From NCBI GenBank assembly GCA_022702935.2, contig JAKIML020000110.1, forward strand, positions 1 to 33,766: a DNA stretch of 33,766 nt. Direction: 5' to 3'. The DNA is from Bacillota bacterium. GTDB taxonomy: Bacteria; Bacillota; Clostridia; DSM-8532. Under the pieces are notes generated by a model. That model made no database searches and was not told the DNA's origin. It was given only the letters and a program-made list of their open reading frames with translations. The stretch's first letter is position 1. Each line of letters begins with the position of its first letter. The translations under genes were made by a program, and so were the position numbers. Of this stretch, positions 9,526-17,543 are shown piece after piece.

Positions 9526-9534
9526 ATTCTACCA
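9526..9534 (-). promoter_or_regulatory. Candidate extended -10 promoter for pulA
   Basis: On the minus strand the sequence reads TGGTAGAAT, an extended -10 (TGn plus a 5/6 match to TATAAT), about 50 bases before the pulA start. There is no good -35, so confidence is limited. Confidence 0.35.
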
Positions 9535-9551
9535 TAAAGGGGACGATCATA

Positions 9552-9588
9552 CTTATCAGCAATGCAAAAATATTGCAAAAAAGATAAG
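9552..9588. repeat. Nested inverted repeats upstream of pulA
   Basis: CTTATC (9552-9557) and GATAAG (9583-9588) are inverted copies. Inside them GCAAT (9559-9563) and ATTGC (9572-9576) form a second inverted pair in an A-rich stretch. The position is upstream of the candidate pulA -10, so this could be a regulator site. No family assignment is possible. Confidence 0.35.
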
Positions 9589-9624
9589 GGATCATCGCCA
9601 AAGGTCAGGCTTTTCTCCAACGGA

Positions 9625-9653
9625 TTGACATGTCCGAAAAGCCGTGATATAGT
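9625..9653 (+). promoter_or_regulatory. Strong sigma-A promoter of the neopullulanase-LacI operon
   Basis: TTGACA (9625-9630) is a perfect -35 and TATAGT (9648-9653) a near-perfect -10 with a 17-base spacer. Transcription would start near 9660, inside the palindromic operator that follows. Confidence 0.8.
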
Positions 9654-9654
9654 C

Positions 9655-9672
9655 AAGTTAACCGGTTAACTT
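9655..9672. promoter_or_regulatory. LacI-family operator (perfect 18-bp palindrome)
   Basis: AAGTTAACCGGTTAACTT is a perfect palindrome starting one base after the -10 and covering the expected transcription start. Size, symmetry and central CCGG fit LacI-family operators. The LacI gene lies two genes downstream in the same operon, so autoregulated repression relieved by a maltodextrin-derived sugar is the natural reading (inference). I saw no second copy of this palindrome in the intergenic regions. Confidence 0.75.
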
Positions 9673-9727
9673 CTTTGGCGTTCTAGTGATGGCAGGGCTT
9701 AATCCTGCAAATGGAAGGAGTACGATC

Positions 9728-11485
9728 ATGTTTTTAGAAGCCATTTATCATTCTACCTATTCCGAATACAGCTATGCCTTAAGCGAAAATGAGGTTGTGC
9801 TGAGGCTCCGGGCGAAAAAAGGGGATCTTACCGAATGTTCAGTGTTTGTCGGTGATCGCATGTGTCCCCACAATCCCATTCACACCAGCAATTACGCCAT
9901 GAAAAAGGTCGCCTCTGACAGATTCTTTGATTACTTTGAAACCACCTTTGTCACCCCCTATACAAGGATATGCTATTACTTTGTCATATCCGACGGCAAA
10001 GAGACTCTGTATTATTACGATAATGACTTCCATACCACATTGAACCCGGATCGGCAGATGTACTTTACCTTCCATCATATCCGCCGGGAGGATATTGCCA
10101 GGGTGCCCCAGTGGGCCAAGGTGTCCACGATTTATCAGATCTTTCCCGACAGCTTCGCCACCTCCAGAAGGTATATCTCCCAGAAAGCGAAGAAGGTCAC
10201 CCTGGGCAATGGCATTCAAAGCAACAGCATCAATGGAGGCACCCTTAAGGGAGTTACCGAAAACCTGGACTACCTGGCCGACCTGGGCATAGACTGTATC
10301 TATATGACGCCCATCTTTGCCAGCAACTCCTGGCATAAATATGATACTATCGATTACTACACCATAGACCCCTGTCTTGGAAGTAACGAAGACTTTAAGG
10401 AATTGGTCCAAAAGGCCCATGAGAAAGGCATACGGGTCATACTTGATGCAGTTTTCAACCATTCTGGCCCCGATTTCTTTGCTTTCCGGGACATTATCGA
10501 AAAAGGGGAGGCTTCTGCCTATAAGGACTGGTATTACAATATCTACAAATATCCCGTCACCGTTGAGCCCAATCCTGGCTATGAGTGCTTTGCCTATGTG
10601 GAGACCATGCCCAAGCTCAACACCGGTCATCCCGAGGTTATGAAATACTTTATTGATGTGGCCGTGCACTGGATTAAGGAATATGACATCGACGGCTGGC
10701 GGTTTGATGTGGCCAACGAGGTCAACTTTGAGTTCTGGCGGGAGCTCAGAAAGGCTGTCAAAGCTGTTAAGCCCGATGTATTCCTCATCGGGGAGATCTG
10801 GGACGATGCCAAGCCCTGGGTTCAGGGAGAACAGTTCGATTCCTTAATGAACTATAACTTCAAATATGCCTGTGTGGACTTTTTCGCCAAGCGGAGGATC
10901 TCGGTGGCCCAATTTGATGCAAAGATTCAAAGCCTGCTCATGCGCTATCGCAAGCCCATTCAGGAAAGCTTGATGAACCTTATCGACAGCCATGACGTGC
11001 CCCGTTTCGTAACCGAGGCCGGAGGCGACTTAAGAAGATTGAAGATTGCCGCCCTCTTCCATCTGATGCATGTGGGGATACCCTCCATTTACTATGGGGA
11101 TGAAAAGGGCTTTTCAGGATTGACTGAGGCAGAATACAGAAGACCTATGCTCTGGAAGGACGACGAGACCAGCATGAATATGTTCAATTACTACAAGGAT
11201 TTGATTAAAATTCGTAAGAACAATTTAAAGGCCCTGTCGGGGAGCTATACCACCCTCTTGACCGATACACCCAAGGAGCTCTATGTTTTCAAGAGGGGCG
11301 AGGGCAAGGATGCACTCATCATTGCCATTAACAATGGTGAGAATGAATGCACGGCCCACCTTCCCATAGACAGCGATGCCAAGATCGCCGAGGATATTCT
11401 TAATAAAAAATCCTGTGAAATTGTGGACGGAAAGCTTATAATTAACCTCAAAGGCGTATCGGGAGCTATCTATTCGCTGAAATAA
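9728..11485 (+). CDS. Neopullulanase/cyclomaltodextrinase-type GH13 alpha-glucosidase
   Basis: This 585-residue GH13 enzyme has an N-terminal beta-sandwich domain (about 1-120), as in cyclomaltodextrinase, neopullulanase and maltogenic amylase. The barrel follows, with WAKVSTIYQIFPDSF, DCIYMTPIFASNSWHKYDT and VILDAVFNHSG. The nucleophile is Asp327 (DGWRFDVANEV), acid/base Glu356 (FLIGEIWDD) and third acid Asp423 (LIDSHDVPRF). It probably cleaves maltodextrins or cyclodextrins in the cytoplasm; the exact specificity cannot be read from sequence. ATG 9728 has GGAAGGAG 7 bases upstream; an in-frame ATG at 9686 would add 14 residues without a ribosome site. It is first in an operon with the LacI gene, which starts 20 bases after it ends, and is controlled by the operator upstream. 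Confidence 0.9.
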   Translation: MFLEAIYHSTYSEYSYALSENEVVLRLRAKKGDLTECSVFVGDRMCPHNPIHTSNYAMKKVASDRFFDYFETTFVTPYTRICYYFVISDGKETLYYYDNDFHTTLNPDRQMYFTFHHIRREDIARVPQWAKVSTIYQIFPDSFATSRRYISQKAKKVTLGNGIQSNSINGGTLKGVTENLDYLADLGIDCIYMTPIFASNSWHKYDTIDYYTIDPCLGSNEDFKELVQKAHEKGIRVILDAVFNHSGPDFFAFRDIIEKGEASAYKDWYYNIYKYPVTVEPNPGYECFAYVETMPKLNTGHPEVMKYFIDVAVHWIKEYDIDGWRFDVANEVNFEFWRELRKAVKAVKPDVFLIGEIWDDAKPWVQGEQFDSLMNYNFKYACVDFFAKRRISVAQFDAKIQSLLMRYRKPIQESLMNLIDSHDVPRFVTEAGGDLRRLKIAALFHLMHVGIPSIYYGDEKGFSGLTEAEYRRPMLWKDDETSMNMFNYYKDLIKIRKNNLKALSGSYTTLLTDTPKELYVFKRGEGKDALIIAINNGENECTAHLPIDSDAKIAEDILNKKSCEIVDGKLIINLKGVSGAIYSLK

Positions 11486-11504
11486 AAGGATGTGGGGGAG
11501 AAGG

Positions 11505-12563
11505 ATGAAGCCAAAAGTGTCGGCCAAGGATGTGGCCCGCCATGTAGGGGTTTCGGTGGCTACAGTGTCCAATGTCATTAACAATGTCAACAAAAAGGTC
11601 TCTGAGGAGACCCGTCAGCGGGTGCTGAAGGCCATCGAAGAGCTTCATTATCAGCCCGACTTTACTGCCCGCAGCCTGGCTAAGGGCAAGAGCAATCTCC
11701 TGGGGGTTCTGCTTCCCATTACTCAGGCCGGGGATGACGAGAGCCTGCTTTTGAAAGACAATCCCTTTTATGCCGAGCTCTTAAGCGGTATAGAATTTGA
11801 GGCCGGTCAGAGGGGCTATGACGTGATCATTACGGGCATTCGTCCCGAGCAAAGCCTAAAGGACTGGGTTCGCAAGCGCAATATGGATGGGGTGATCTTT
11901 TTGGGCATCACCCCCGAGCCTTTTCTTAATGAGCTTAAGGCCCTCCATATTCCGGTGGTGCTTATGGACAGCCATCCTAAGCAGGGGGACTGCCACAGCA
12001 TTGGCCATGACGACTTTTTGGCAGGGAAATTGGCCTGCCAGTACCTCATGGCCCGGGGCCATCAGGTGATTGGTTTTCTGAGCGGGGGAATTCAAACCAG
12101 CCCGGTAAATCTGAAACGCTACGAGGGCTATCAGGAGGCTCTGAAAGAGGCAGGATTAACTTCCCGGCCCAACTTGGTTCTTGAGGACAGTGTCTCCTTT
12201 GAGGGCGGCTACCGTATGGGGCTTCGCATTGCTCAGGAATATGAAAAATCCCGTAAAGGAGAGTCTGTTACAGCCCTTTTCTGTGCTGCCGATATTGTGG
12301 CCTTCGGCGCTATCAAGGCCCTTCGGGAAAAGAGGATTAAGGTGCCCGAGGAGATTTCGGTGGTGGGGTTTGACAATCTTAAGACCTGTGATTATCTGAT
12401 TCCTGGCTTGACCACTGTGGATCAGGGCATTTATCACAAGGGTGTTCTGGCCGCGGGTATTCTGGTCGATGATATCGAAGGGAAACTGGAAGCCTGCAGG
12501 CATATTCAGTTGCCTGTGAGAATTGTGGAGCGGGACTCGGTTTGCCCACCCAGGGAAAAATAA
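11505..12563 (+). CDS. LacI-family transcriptional regulator
   Basis: This 352-residue repressor has a classic N-terminal LacI helix-turn-helix with hinge: VSAKDVARHVGVSVATVSNV, then EETRQRVLKAIEELHYQPD (to about residue 52). A periplasmic-binding-protein-like effector domain follows to about residue 345, with the typical VISVVGFDNLKT-like end block (EEISVVGFDNLKTCDYLIPG) and LTTVDQGIYHKG. ATG 11505 has GGGGGAG just upstream; an in-frame ATG at 11490 has none. The gene directly follows the neopullulanase gene and probably binds the palindrome at 9655-9672. The effector is likely a maltose-type sugar, by context only. Confidence 0.93.
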   Translation: MKPKVSAKDVARHVGVSVATVSNVINNVNKKVSEETRQRVLKAIEELHYQPDFTARSLAKGKSNLLGVLLPITQAGDDESLLLKDNPFYAELLSGIEFEAGQRGYDVIITGIRPEQSLKDWVRKRNMDGVIFLGITPEPFLNELKALHIPVVLMDSHPKQGDCHSIGHDDFLAGKLACQYLMARGHQVIGFLSGGIQTSPVNLKRYEGYQEALKEAGLTSRPNLVLEDSVSFEGGYRMGLRIAQEYEKSRKGESVTALFCAADIVAFGAIKALREKRIKVPEEISVVGFDNLKTCDYLIPGLTTVDQGIYHKGVLAAGILVDDIEGKLEACRHIQLPVRIVERDSVCPPREK

Positions 12564-12683
12564 TATACATGATCTTTATGGTAATGGTTATGCTATAGGA
12601 AGATTCAATCCTTCGTGGACAATAAGTTGCAGGACATCATCTTGCGGCTTTTTGTTTAGTTTGAAGATCTTTAAGGAGAGAAT

Positions 12684-14030
12684 ATGCCTATGGCAAGAAG
12701 ATATGGTCGGTGTTTATTGGCTTTAATCTATACAATGGCTCTGCTTTCCGGCTGCTTTAACTCCCCCCTTCCAGGGGAGGATTCCCAGGAATCGCCCTCA
12801 GCGTCACCTGCTGAGACCGGGCAAATGAGCGGACCCAAGATTGAGCTTATGGTTTTCCAATACAATCCCGAGCTTAAGGATGCCTATCAGGAGGTCGTCA
12901 GGAGTTTCTCTGAAAGCTATCAGGAGATCAATTTGACTGTCGAGTCCCTTGAAGCAGGGAAGGACTATCGCCAGGAGCTTAAGGCCAGGTTCAGCGCCGG
13001 CAACATGCCCGATGTTTTTAATATAGGAAGTCCCCAGGATATCATTACCTATAAGGATATCCTTCTGGATCTTTCGAGTACGGCCGCGGCCCAGTTTGTC
13101 ATTGATGGCCTTAACAGGGACATGACTGTGGAGGGAACGGTCTACGGCCTGCCCTATTGTCTTGAAGGCTATGGCCTGGTCTATAATACCGAGATGTTTG
13201 AAAAGGCACAGATTGATGTAAAGACCATTGATTCGTTCCAGGCTCTGGAGATAGCCGTTAAGAAGCTGGATGACCAGAAAAAGGACCTCGGCATTGACGC
13301 AGTTTTTGCTTTTGCGGCCAAGGAATACGTGGAGACGGGACTGTATCTGTCCAACCTCTTTATTTCACCCGAGTTTGAAGGAGATGCCTTCAAGACCTAT
13401 TACGCCAAGTCCATCGCGTTTAAATACGGGGAATCCTTTAAAAAAATGGTGGACCTGTTCAATCAATACTCGGTACAGCCCGCCTATGAAATCGATTATA
13501 AAAAGCAAATCGAGGAGTTGTTCATTGAGGAGAAGGTGGCCATGATCCAGCAGGGAAGCTGGGTGGCCAAGACCTTTGAAAATCTGGATAAGGATATCCT
13601 CCAGAAAGTTGGGTTTATGCCCTTTCCGGTGGAGGGGTATATGGAGGATGCCAATCCCATCGGGGTTCCTATGTATTGGGCTGTGAACAAAGAAAGACCC
13701 TGGGAGGTTCAGAAGGCAGCCCAGGATTTTATCAACTGGCTTTATTTAACCGAGGACGGACAGGATGCCATTGCTGATACACTAAAGTTCATACCACCCT
13801 ACAAGGGCTTTGCTGCCGACTCGGTCTCTGATCCGTTAAGCAAATACATTCTCTATCAGGTAAGCTCTCAAAAAAGAATCAACTGGATTTTCGACGCCTA
13901 TCCCGAAGACTGGGGCTTATTGACCCTTGGGCCCGGTATTTCCGCCTACATTCAGGGGAAACTCTCCTGGGATGCGCTTCTGGCCAATGCCCGGCAGGAT
14001 TGGGAGCAGAAACGTAATCAGCAGCAATAA
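12684..14030 (+). CDS. ABC transporter sugar-binding lipoprotein
   Basis: This 448-residue extracellular solute-binding protein has a basic N-terminus (MPMARRYGRCL), a hydrophobic signal stretch and a lipobox LLSGC with Cys24 as the lipidation site. A short Ser/Pro/Glu-rich linker follows, then a family 1 binding-protein fold (KIELMVFQYNPELKDAYQEV, NMPDVFNIGSPQDI, TVEGTVYGLPYCLEGYGLVY, MIQQGSWVAKTFENL). It should present a sugar, plausibly maltodextrin, to an ABC importer. GGAGAG lies 6 bases before the ATG. It lies 120 bases after the LacI gene, and that gap shows no clear promoter or terminator. No permease or ATPase gene follows; a terminator and the convergent pckG come next, so the membrane partners must be encoded elsewhere. 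Confidence 0.9.
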   Translation: MPMARRYGRCLLALIYTMALLSGCFNSPLPGEDSQESPSASPAETGQMSGPKIELMVFQYNPELKDAYQEVVRSFSESYQEINLTVESLEAGKDYRQELKARFSAGNMPDVFNIGSPQDIITYKDILLDLSSTAAAQFVIDGLNRDMTVEGTVYGLPYCLEGYGLVYNTEMFEKAQIDVKTIDSFQALEIAVKKLDDQKKDLGIDAVFAFAAKEYVETGLYLSNLFISPEFEGDAFKTYYAKSIAFKYGESFKKMVDLFNQYSVQPAYEIDYKKQIEELFIEEKVAMIQQGSWVAKTFENLDKDILQKVGFMPFPVEGYMEDANPIGVPMYWAVNKERPWEVQKAAQDFINWLYLTEDGQDAIADTLKFIPPYKGFAADSVSDPLSKYILYQVSSQKRINWIFDAYPEDWGLLTLGPGISAYIQGKLSWDALLANARQDWEQKRNQQQ

Positions 14031-14061
14031 CATAGAACGCATAAAATGCTTTGTGCAATGA

Positions 14062-14096
14062 AAGAGGCTGTCTCCACTTTAGACAGCCTCTTGTTT
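14062..14096. terminator. Convergent terminator between lipoprotein gene and pckG
   Basis: AAGAGGCTGTCT (14062-14073) pairs perfectly with AGACAGCCTCTT (14081-14092) around a 7-base loop, followed on the plus strand by GTTT. It sits between two convergent stop codons and may serve both strands, though neither T-tract is long. Confidence 0.8.
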
Positions 14097-14111
14097 ATGG
14101 GGTACCTTTTA

Positions 14112-15899
14112 TTAGATTTCGTTAAGTCTCTTTTCGAGAGCTTCAAGCTGGTTCTGCAGCTCCTTGGGAAGACGAGGACCATAGGTCTTGTAGTGTTCCT
14201 TAATGGACTCTACTTCTCTGAGCCATTCGTCCTTCTTAACCTTGAGGAGTTCAGCCATGTCAGCTTCGCTTACATCCAGACCGGTGGTATCGATAGCATC
14301 GGTGGTAGGCATGTAACCGATAGCGGTCTTAACAGCCTTACCCTTGCCGGAAACTCTTTCGAAAATCCACTTCAGAACACGGCTGTTTTCGCCGTAACCG
14401 GGCCAGAGCCATCTGCCGGTTTCGTCCTTGCGGAACCAGTTAACATAGAAGATCTTAGGCAGCTTGTCGGCATCGGTCTTGGTTCCGATGTCCAGCCAGT
14501 GCTGCAGATAATCGTTGACATTGTAGCCAATGAAGGGCAGCATAGCGAAAGGATCGCGGCGAACCTGACCAATCTTGTCGGAGATAGCAGCAGCGGTTAT
14601 CTCAGAACCCATGATGGAGCCAAGGAATACGCCGTGGTTCCAGTCAAAGCTCTCATGAACCAGAGGAATGGTGTTAGGACGACGTCCGCCAATGAGGATT
14701 GCGGAGATGGGCACACCGTTGGGATCCTCCCATTCAGGAGCAATAGCAGGGCACTGGCTAGCGGGAGCAGTGAAACGTGCATTGGCATGAGCAGCGGGTT
14801 CCTTGGAATCGGGAGTCCAGTCGTTGCCCTTCCAGTCAATGAGATGTTCAGGAGCCTTATAGCCAATACCTTCCCACCAAACATCGCCGTCGTCGGTCAA
14901 TGCAACATTGGTGAAGATGGTGTTCTTTTCAATACTGCGCATAGCGTTGGGGTTGGAATCCATAGAGGTTCCGGGAGCCACGCCGAAGAAGCCGGCTTCA
15001 GGGTTGATGGCATAGAGGCGTCCGTCAGCGCCGAACTTCATCCATGCAATGTCATCACCGATGGTTTCAACCTTCCAACCGGGGATGGTAGGAATGAGCA
15101 TGGCCAGGTTGGTCTTACCGCAAGCGCTGGGGAATGCGGCAGCAACATACTTAACCTCGCCTTCAGGACTGGTCAGCTTAAGGATGAGCATGTGCTCAGC
15201 CAGCCAGCCTTCATCACGAGCCAAAACAGAAGCGATACGCAGTGCGAAGCACTTCTTGCCCAACAGAGCGTTTCCGCCGTAACCGGAGCCATAGGACCAG
15301 ATGGTCTTCTCTTCGGGGAAGTGGCTGATGTACTTCTGCTCGATGGGAGCGCAGGGCCAGGTGGAATCCTTTTCGCCTTCCTTTAAGGGAGCACCGATGG
15401 AGTGGAGGCAGGGAACGAAGTCGCCGTCACCCAGTGCTTCAAGCACTTCCTTGCCCATGCGGGTCATGATGCGCATATTTACAACAACATAGGGGCTGTC
15501 GGTAAGTTCAACACCGATCTTGGAGATAGGTGATCCCAGAGGACCCATGCAGAAAGGAATGACATACATGGTACGGCCCTTCATGCATCCTCTGTAGAGG
15601 TTGGTCATGGTTTCCTTAAGCTCTACGGGATCAATCCAGTTGTTGGTGGGGCCTGCGTCTTCCTGGGTCTTGGAAGCGATATAGGTACGGTTCTCGACGC
15701 GTGCAACGTCGGAGGGATGGCTACGGAACAGATAGCAGCCGGGACGCTTTTCAGGGTTCAGCGGTGTTGCCATGCCGGCATCAACCATTTCTTTCAATAA
15801 GCGGTCATTTTCTTCCTGTGAACCGTCGCACCAGTAAATCTGATCGGGCTGGCACAGGTCGGCCACTTCTTTTACCCATGCTTCAAGTTTTTTGTTCAT
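14112..15899 (-). CDS. pckG: Phosphoenolpyruvate carboxykinase (GTP)
   Basis: This enzyme interconverts oxaloacetate and PEP using GTP/GDP; in fermenting anaerobes it can run in the carboxylating, ATP-equivalent-forming direction. The 595 residues match the GTP family, not the ATP family. The P-loop is [13 protein letters not shown], with the reactive Cys260 typical of GTP enzymes. Other marks are [20 protein letters not shown] and GFFGVAPGT. The opening [15 protein letters not shown] and the [18 protein letters not shown] block are also typical. GGAAGGGAG lies 8 bases before the ATG. It is transcribed away from a Rex-like site and candidate promoter. It lies downstream of the CPBP gene on the same strand but 324 bases away, so it probably has its own transcript. 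Confidence 0.96.
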   Translation of the reverse strand: MNKKLEAWVKEVADLCQPDQIYWCDGSQEENDRLLKEMVDAGMATPLNPEKRPGCYLFRSHPSDVARVENRTYIASKTQEDAGPTNNWIDPVELKETMTNLYRGCMKGRTMYVIPFCMGPLGSPISKIGVELTDSPYVVVNMRIMTRMGKEVLEALGDGDFVPCLHSIGAPLKEGEKDSTWPCAPIEQKYISHFPEEKTIWSYGSGYGGNALLGKKCFALRIASVLARDEGWLAEHMLILKLTSPEGEVKYVAAAFPSACGKTNLAMLIPTIPGWKVETIGDDIAWMKFGADGRLYAINPEAGFFGVAPGTSMDSNPNAMRSIEKNTIFTNVALTDDGDVWWEGIGYKAPEHLIDWKGNDWTPDSKEPAAHANARFTAPASQCPAIAPEWEDPNGVPISAILIGGRRPNTIPLVHESFDWNHGVFLGSIMGSEITAAAISDKIGQVRRDPFAMLPFIGYNVNDYLQHWLDIGTKTDADKLPKIFYVNWFRKDETGRWLWPGYGENSRVLKWIFERVSGKGKAVKTAIGYMPTTDAIDTTGLDVSEADMAELLKVKKDEWLREVESIKEHYKTYGPRLPKELQNQLEALEKRLNEI

Positions 15900-15997
15900 G
15901 AATAATACTCCCTTCCAATTTTGATTTTTTCCATATCTTCTGATATTTTTGATAACATCGCTATTTTTTACTCATGGTCCACCCATAAGTCATTACT

Positions 15998-16026
15998 ATT
16001 ATAACTGATGAATGTACAATTTGAAA
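15998..16026 (-). promoter_or_regulatory. Candidate pckG promoter
   Basis: On the minus strand a perfect TATAAT (16003-15998) is preceded, 17 bases upstream, by TTTCAA (16026-16021), a weak -35. A weak -35 would fit a regulated promoter. The start would be near 15991, about 90 bases before the pckG ATG. Confidence 0.5.
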
Positions 16027-16032
16027 GACACT

Positions 16033-16050
16033 TTGTGAAAAATTTCATAA
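16033..16050. promoter_or_regulatory. Candidate Rex operator upstream of pckG
   Basis: TTGTGAAAAATTTCATAA pairs symmetrically at 7 of 9 positions. It matches the Bacillota Rex site form TTGTGAA-N4-TTCACAA except for T in place of C in the right half. It lies six bases upstream of the candidate -35. Rex is encoded in this window. Confidence 0.5.
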
Positions 16051-16223
16051 TCCTTGCATGCAAATGTATGGCATTTTATACAAAATTGCGTCTTCTCCCA
16101 AAAATAAAGGGCTGAAATATACATTGAAATGGAAAGAGAATAAAGGACATCCTGTCATATGGGTTAAAAGGTGCAAGCTGCCAATCTCTATTATTCATAT
16201 TTACATGTTTTACTTAATATGGG

Positions 16224-17102
16224 TTACACCTGAAACGGCTGTTCCGGAGGATACTCCGGCACCTCTGCCGCAGGGCTTTTCAAAGCTCGGGTTTTCTTCA
16301 TCACAAGGCAGATCATCAGAATGGAAAGCCCCAGGGATACGATAAAGGTGCCCAGAATTACCGGGGGCTTGTCCGCGATTAAACCCGACAGAGGAGAAGT
16401 CAGATAATTGGAGGCATTGAAGGAAAAATGAAGGAGTATGCAGGCATAGAGGGATCGATATCTTAACTTGACAATGCCGAGAAGAAGCCCAATGACAAAC
16501 GAATAGGCTACCCAAACAATGGGGCCGTGCAAAAGACCAAAAACAAGGGCCTGGAGGAATACCGCCAGGAGGGTGGGGAATCCTTTTTGAAGGGTCTTCA
16601 TAATATAGCCCCGCATCCAGACCTCTTCATAGATGGGTGCCATAAGGGCGGCGCTTAAGAAGCCTGTGAAGGTATAGGGCTGGATTCTTCCGGCAGCTTC
16701 TGCATACTCAGTCATGGTTGATTCGGGAAGGGGCAGCAAAGCCAGGACATAGGAAATGGTCAGGTTCAGGGTGATTCCTAATATCAAAAGGGGCCAGAGA
16801 TTGCTTATGGGGACGGGCACCAAATCGAGCCGATCCCTGATCTTCCTCTTTCTTATTTTTGCTATCAGAAGCAGGGCGAGAAGACTTATCACGTTGACCA
16901 CAAGGGTGACTAGGAGGATATTGTCGAGCAAAAAGACAAGAATGGTGTCCACCTTTGTCTCCAAATCAGCGAAAGGGTTTTCAGCCATAAGGACAAAGAG
17001 TTTATAAACCATAAACCCAAGGGCTGTCAAAAAGATCATCACAATATAGACGGCAAGATAAGCCAATGCAGCCCCAATGCTTTTTAAGTACTTTATCACC
17101 AT
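16224..17102 (-). CDS. CPBP family intramembrane metalloprotease
   Basis: This 292-residue polytopic membrane protein has about seven or eight hydrophobic segments. The Abi/CPBP motifs are visible: EEVWMR (Glu159, Glu160, Arg164), a His in FGLLHGP (His192) and HFSFN (His225, Asn229), the predicted metal-binding and catalytic residues. Family members include the eukaryotic CAAX prenyl protease Rce1 and bacterial proteins linked to bacteriocin self-immunity; the substrate here is unknown. No bacteriocin gene is recognisable next to it. AGGAGG is only 3 bases from ATG 17102 and 6 from the following GTG codon at 17099, so either may be the true start. A promoter lies at 17137-17166. Confidence 0.88.
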   Translation of the reverse strand: MVIKYLKSIGAALAYLAVYIVMIFLTALGFMVYKLFVLMAENPFADLETKVDTILVFLLDNILLVTLVVNVISLLALLLIAKIRKRKIRDRLDLVPVPISNLWPLLILGITLNLTISYVLALLPLPESTMTEYAEAAGRIQPYTFTGFLSAALMAPIYEEVWMRGYIMKTLQKGFPTLLAVFLQALVFGLLHGPIVWVAYSFVIGLLLGIVKLRYRSLYACILLHFSFNASNYLTSPLSGLIADKPPVILGTFIVSLGLSILMICLVMKKTRALKSPAAEVPEYPPEQPFQV

Positions 17103-17136
17103 TAACCTCCTAAAATTTTACAGTTGCATTTCCTTT

Positions 17137-17166
17137 ATTGTAGGCTCAGAGCTTTGGACAAGTCAA
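17137..17166 (-). promoter_or_regulatory. Probable promoter of the CPBP gene
   Basis: On the minus strand TTGACT (17166-17161) and TACAAT (17142-17137) are 18 bases apart, followed by a short leader and the AGGAGG ribosome site. Confidence 0.6.
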
Positions 17167-17233
17167 GCAAAATTCATACAGGGTAAAGCAGATGGTTTTG
17201 GTGCATGCTAAGTTTTAAAAGGAGGGAAGAAAA

Positions 17234-17359
17234 ATGTCGGATAAAAAGCATGCCTATAATGAGAAAAGATATCCAAATCCAGATCCGCCCAAGGACAACC
17301 GAGGAGTGCCTGTGCCGGGGACGGGGCACGATATTAAGAAGCTGAAGCAAAGGGGCTGA
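17234..17359 (+). CDS. Small 41-residue proline-rich hydrophilic protein
   Basis: The ORF encodes a 41-residue peptide beginning MSDKKHAYNEKRYPNPDPPK and ending HDIKKLKQRG. It is rich in Lys, Pro and Asp, with no hydrophobic segment or Cys. AAGGAGGG lies 8 bases before the ATG, one of the best ribosome sites in the window, which is the main support. I do not recognise a family. It is divergent from the CPBP gene and upstream of the helicase gene. Its stop codon lies inside a hairpin arm that can pair in two ways, so it could also act as a leader peptide. Confidence 0.6.
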   Translation: MSDKKHAYNEKRYPNPDPPKDNRGVPVPGTGHDIKKLKQRG

Positions 17360-17400
17360 TAAGCGCAGCCCCGATGGATTAAGGCGATGGGGCTGTCTTT
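17352..17400 (+). terminator. Terminator with alternative upstream pairing (attenuator-like)
   Basis: CAGCCCC (17366-17372) can pair with GGGGCTG at 17389-17395, followed by TCTTT, a weak terminator. It can equally pair with GGGGCTG at 17352-17358, which includes the stop region of the 41-residue ORF. The two hairpins exclude each other. The simple reading is a terminator of the small gene. Confidence 0.5.
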
Positions 17401-17467
17401 AAACCGGTTGAACCTGCGCAATGATGGAGGCCCTCCCATGGTTTAAAGCAGCTCCTTGCCACATAAG

Positions 17468-17496
17468 TTGATGTGAGGGGCAAAAAGCAATACAAT
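17468..17496 (+). promoter_or_regulatory. Probable promoter of the helicase gene
   Basis: TTGATG (17468-17473) and TACAAT (17491-17496) have a 17-base spacer. The start would be near 17503, giving a leader of about 40 bases. Confidence 0.6.
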
Positions 17497-17543
17497 AGAA
17501 TAGAGGGGGAGCCAAAAATACATAGATGGTTTGGTAATGTACA

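Larger units (their letters stand above)
15900..16223. other. Intergenic region between pckG and the CPBP gene
   Basis: This AT-rich stretch has no credible gene. It holds the pckG ribosome site, the candidate pckG promoter (15998-16026) and a Rex-like palindrome (16033-16050). I see no clear terminator for the CPBP gene in 16051-16223. Confidence 0.7.

Noticed and set aside
14046-15386. 446-codon plus-strand ORF
   Set aside because: It lies wholly antisense to pckG, has no ribosome site and no recognisable domain. Long antisense frames arise from codon bias in conserved genes.
16058-16345. 95-codon plus-strand ORF near the pckG promoter
   Set aside because: About 40% overlaps the CPBP gene antisense, there is no ribosome site and composition is AT-driven.
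16224-17102. Bacteriocin immunity system around the CPBP protease
   Set aside because: The 41-residue neighbour has no leader motif, double glycine or hydrophobic peptide, and no transporter or modification gene is near.
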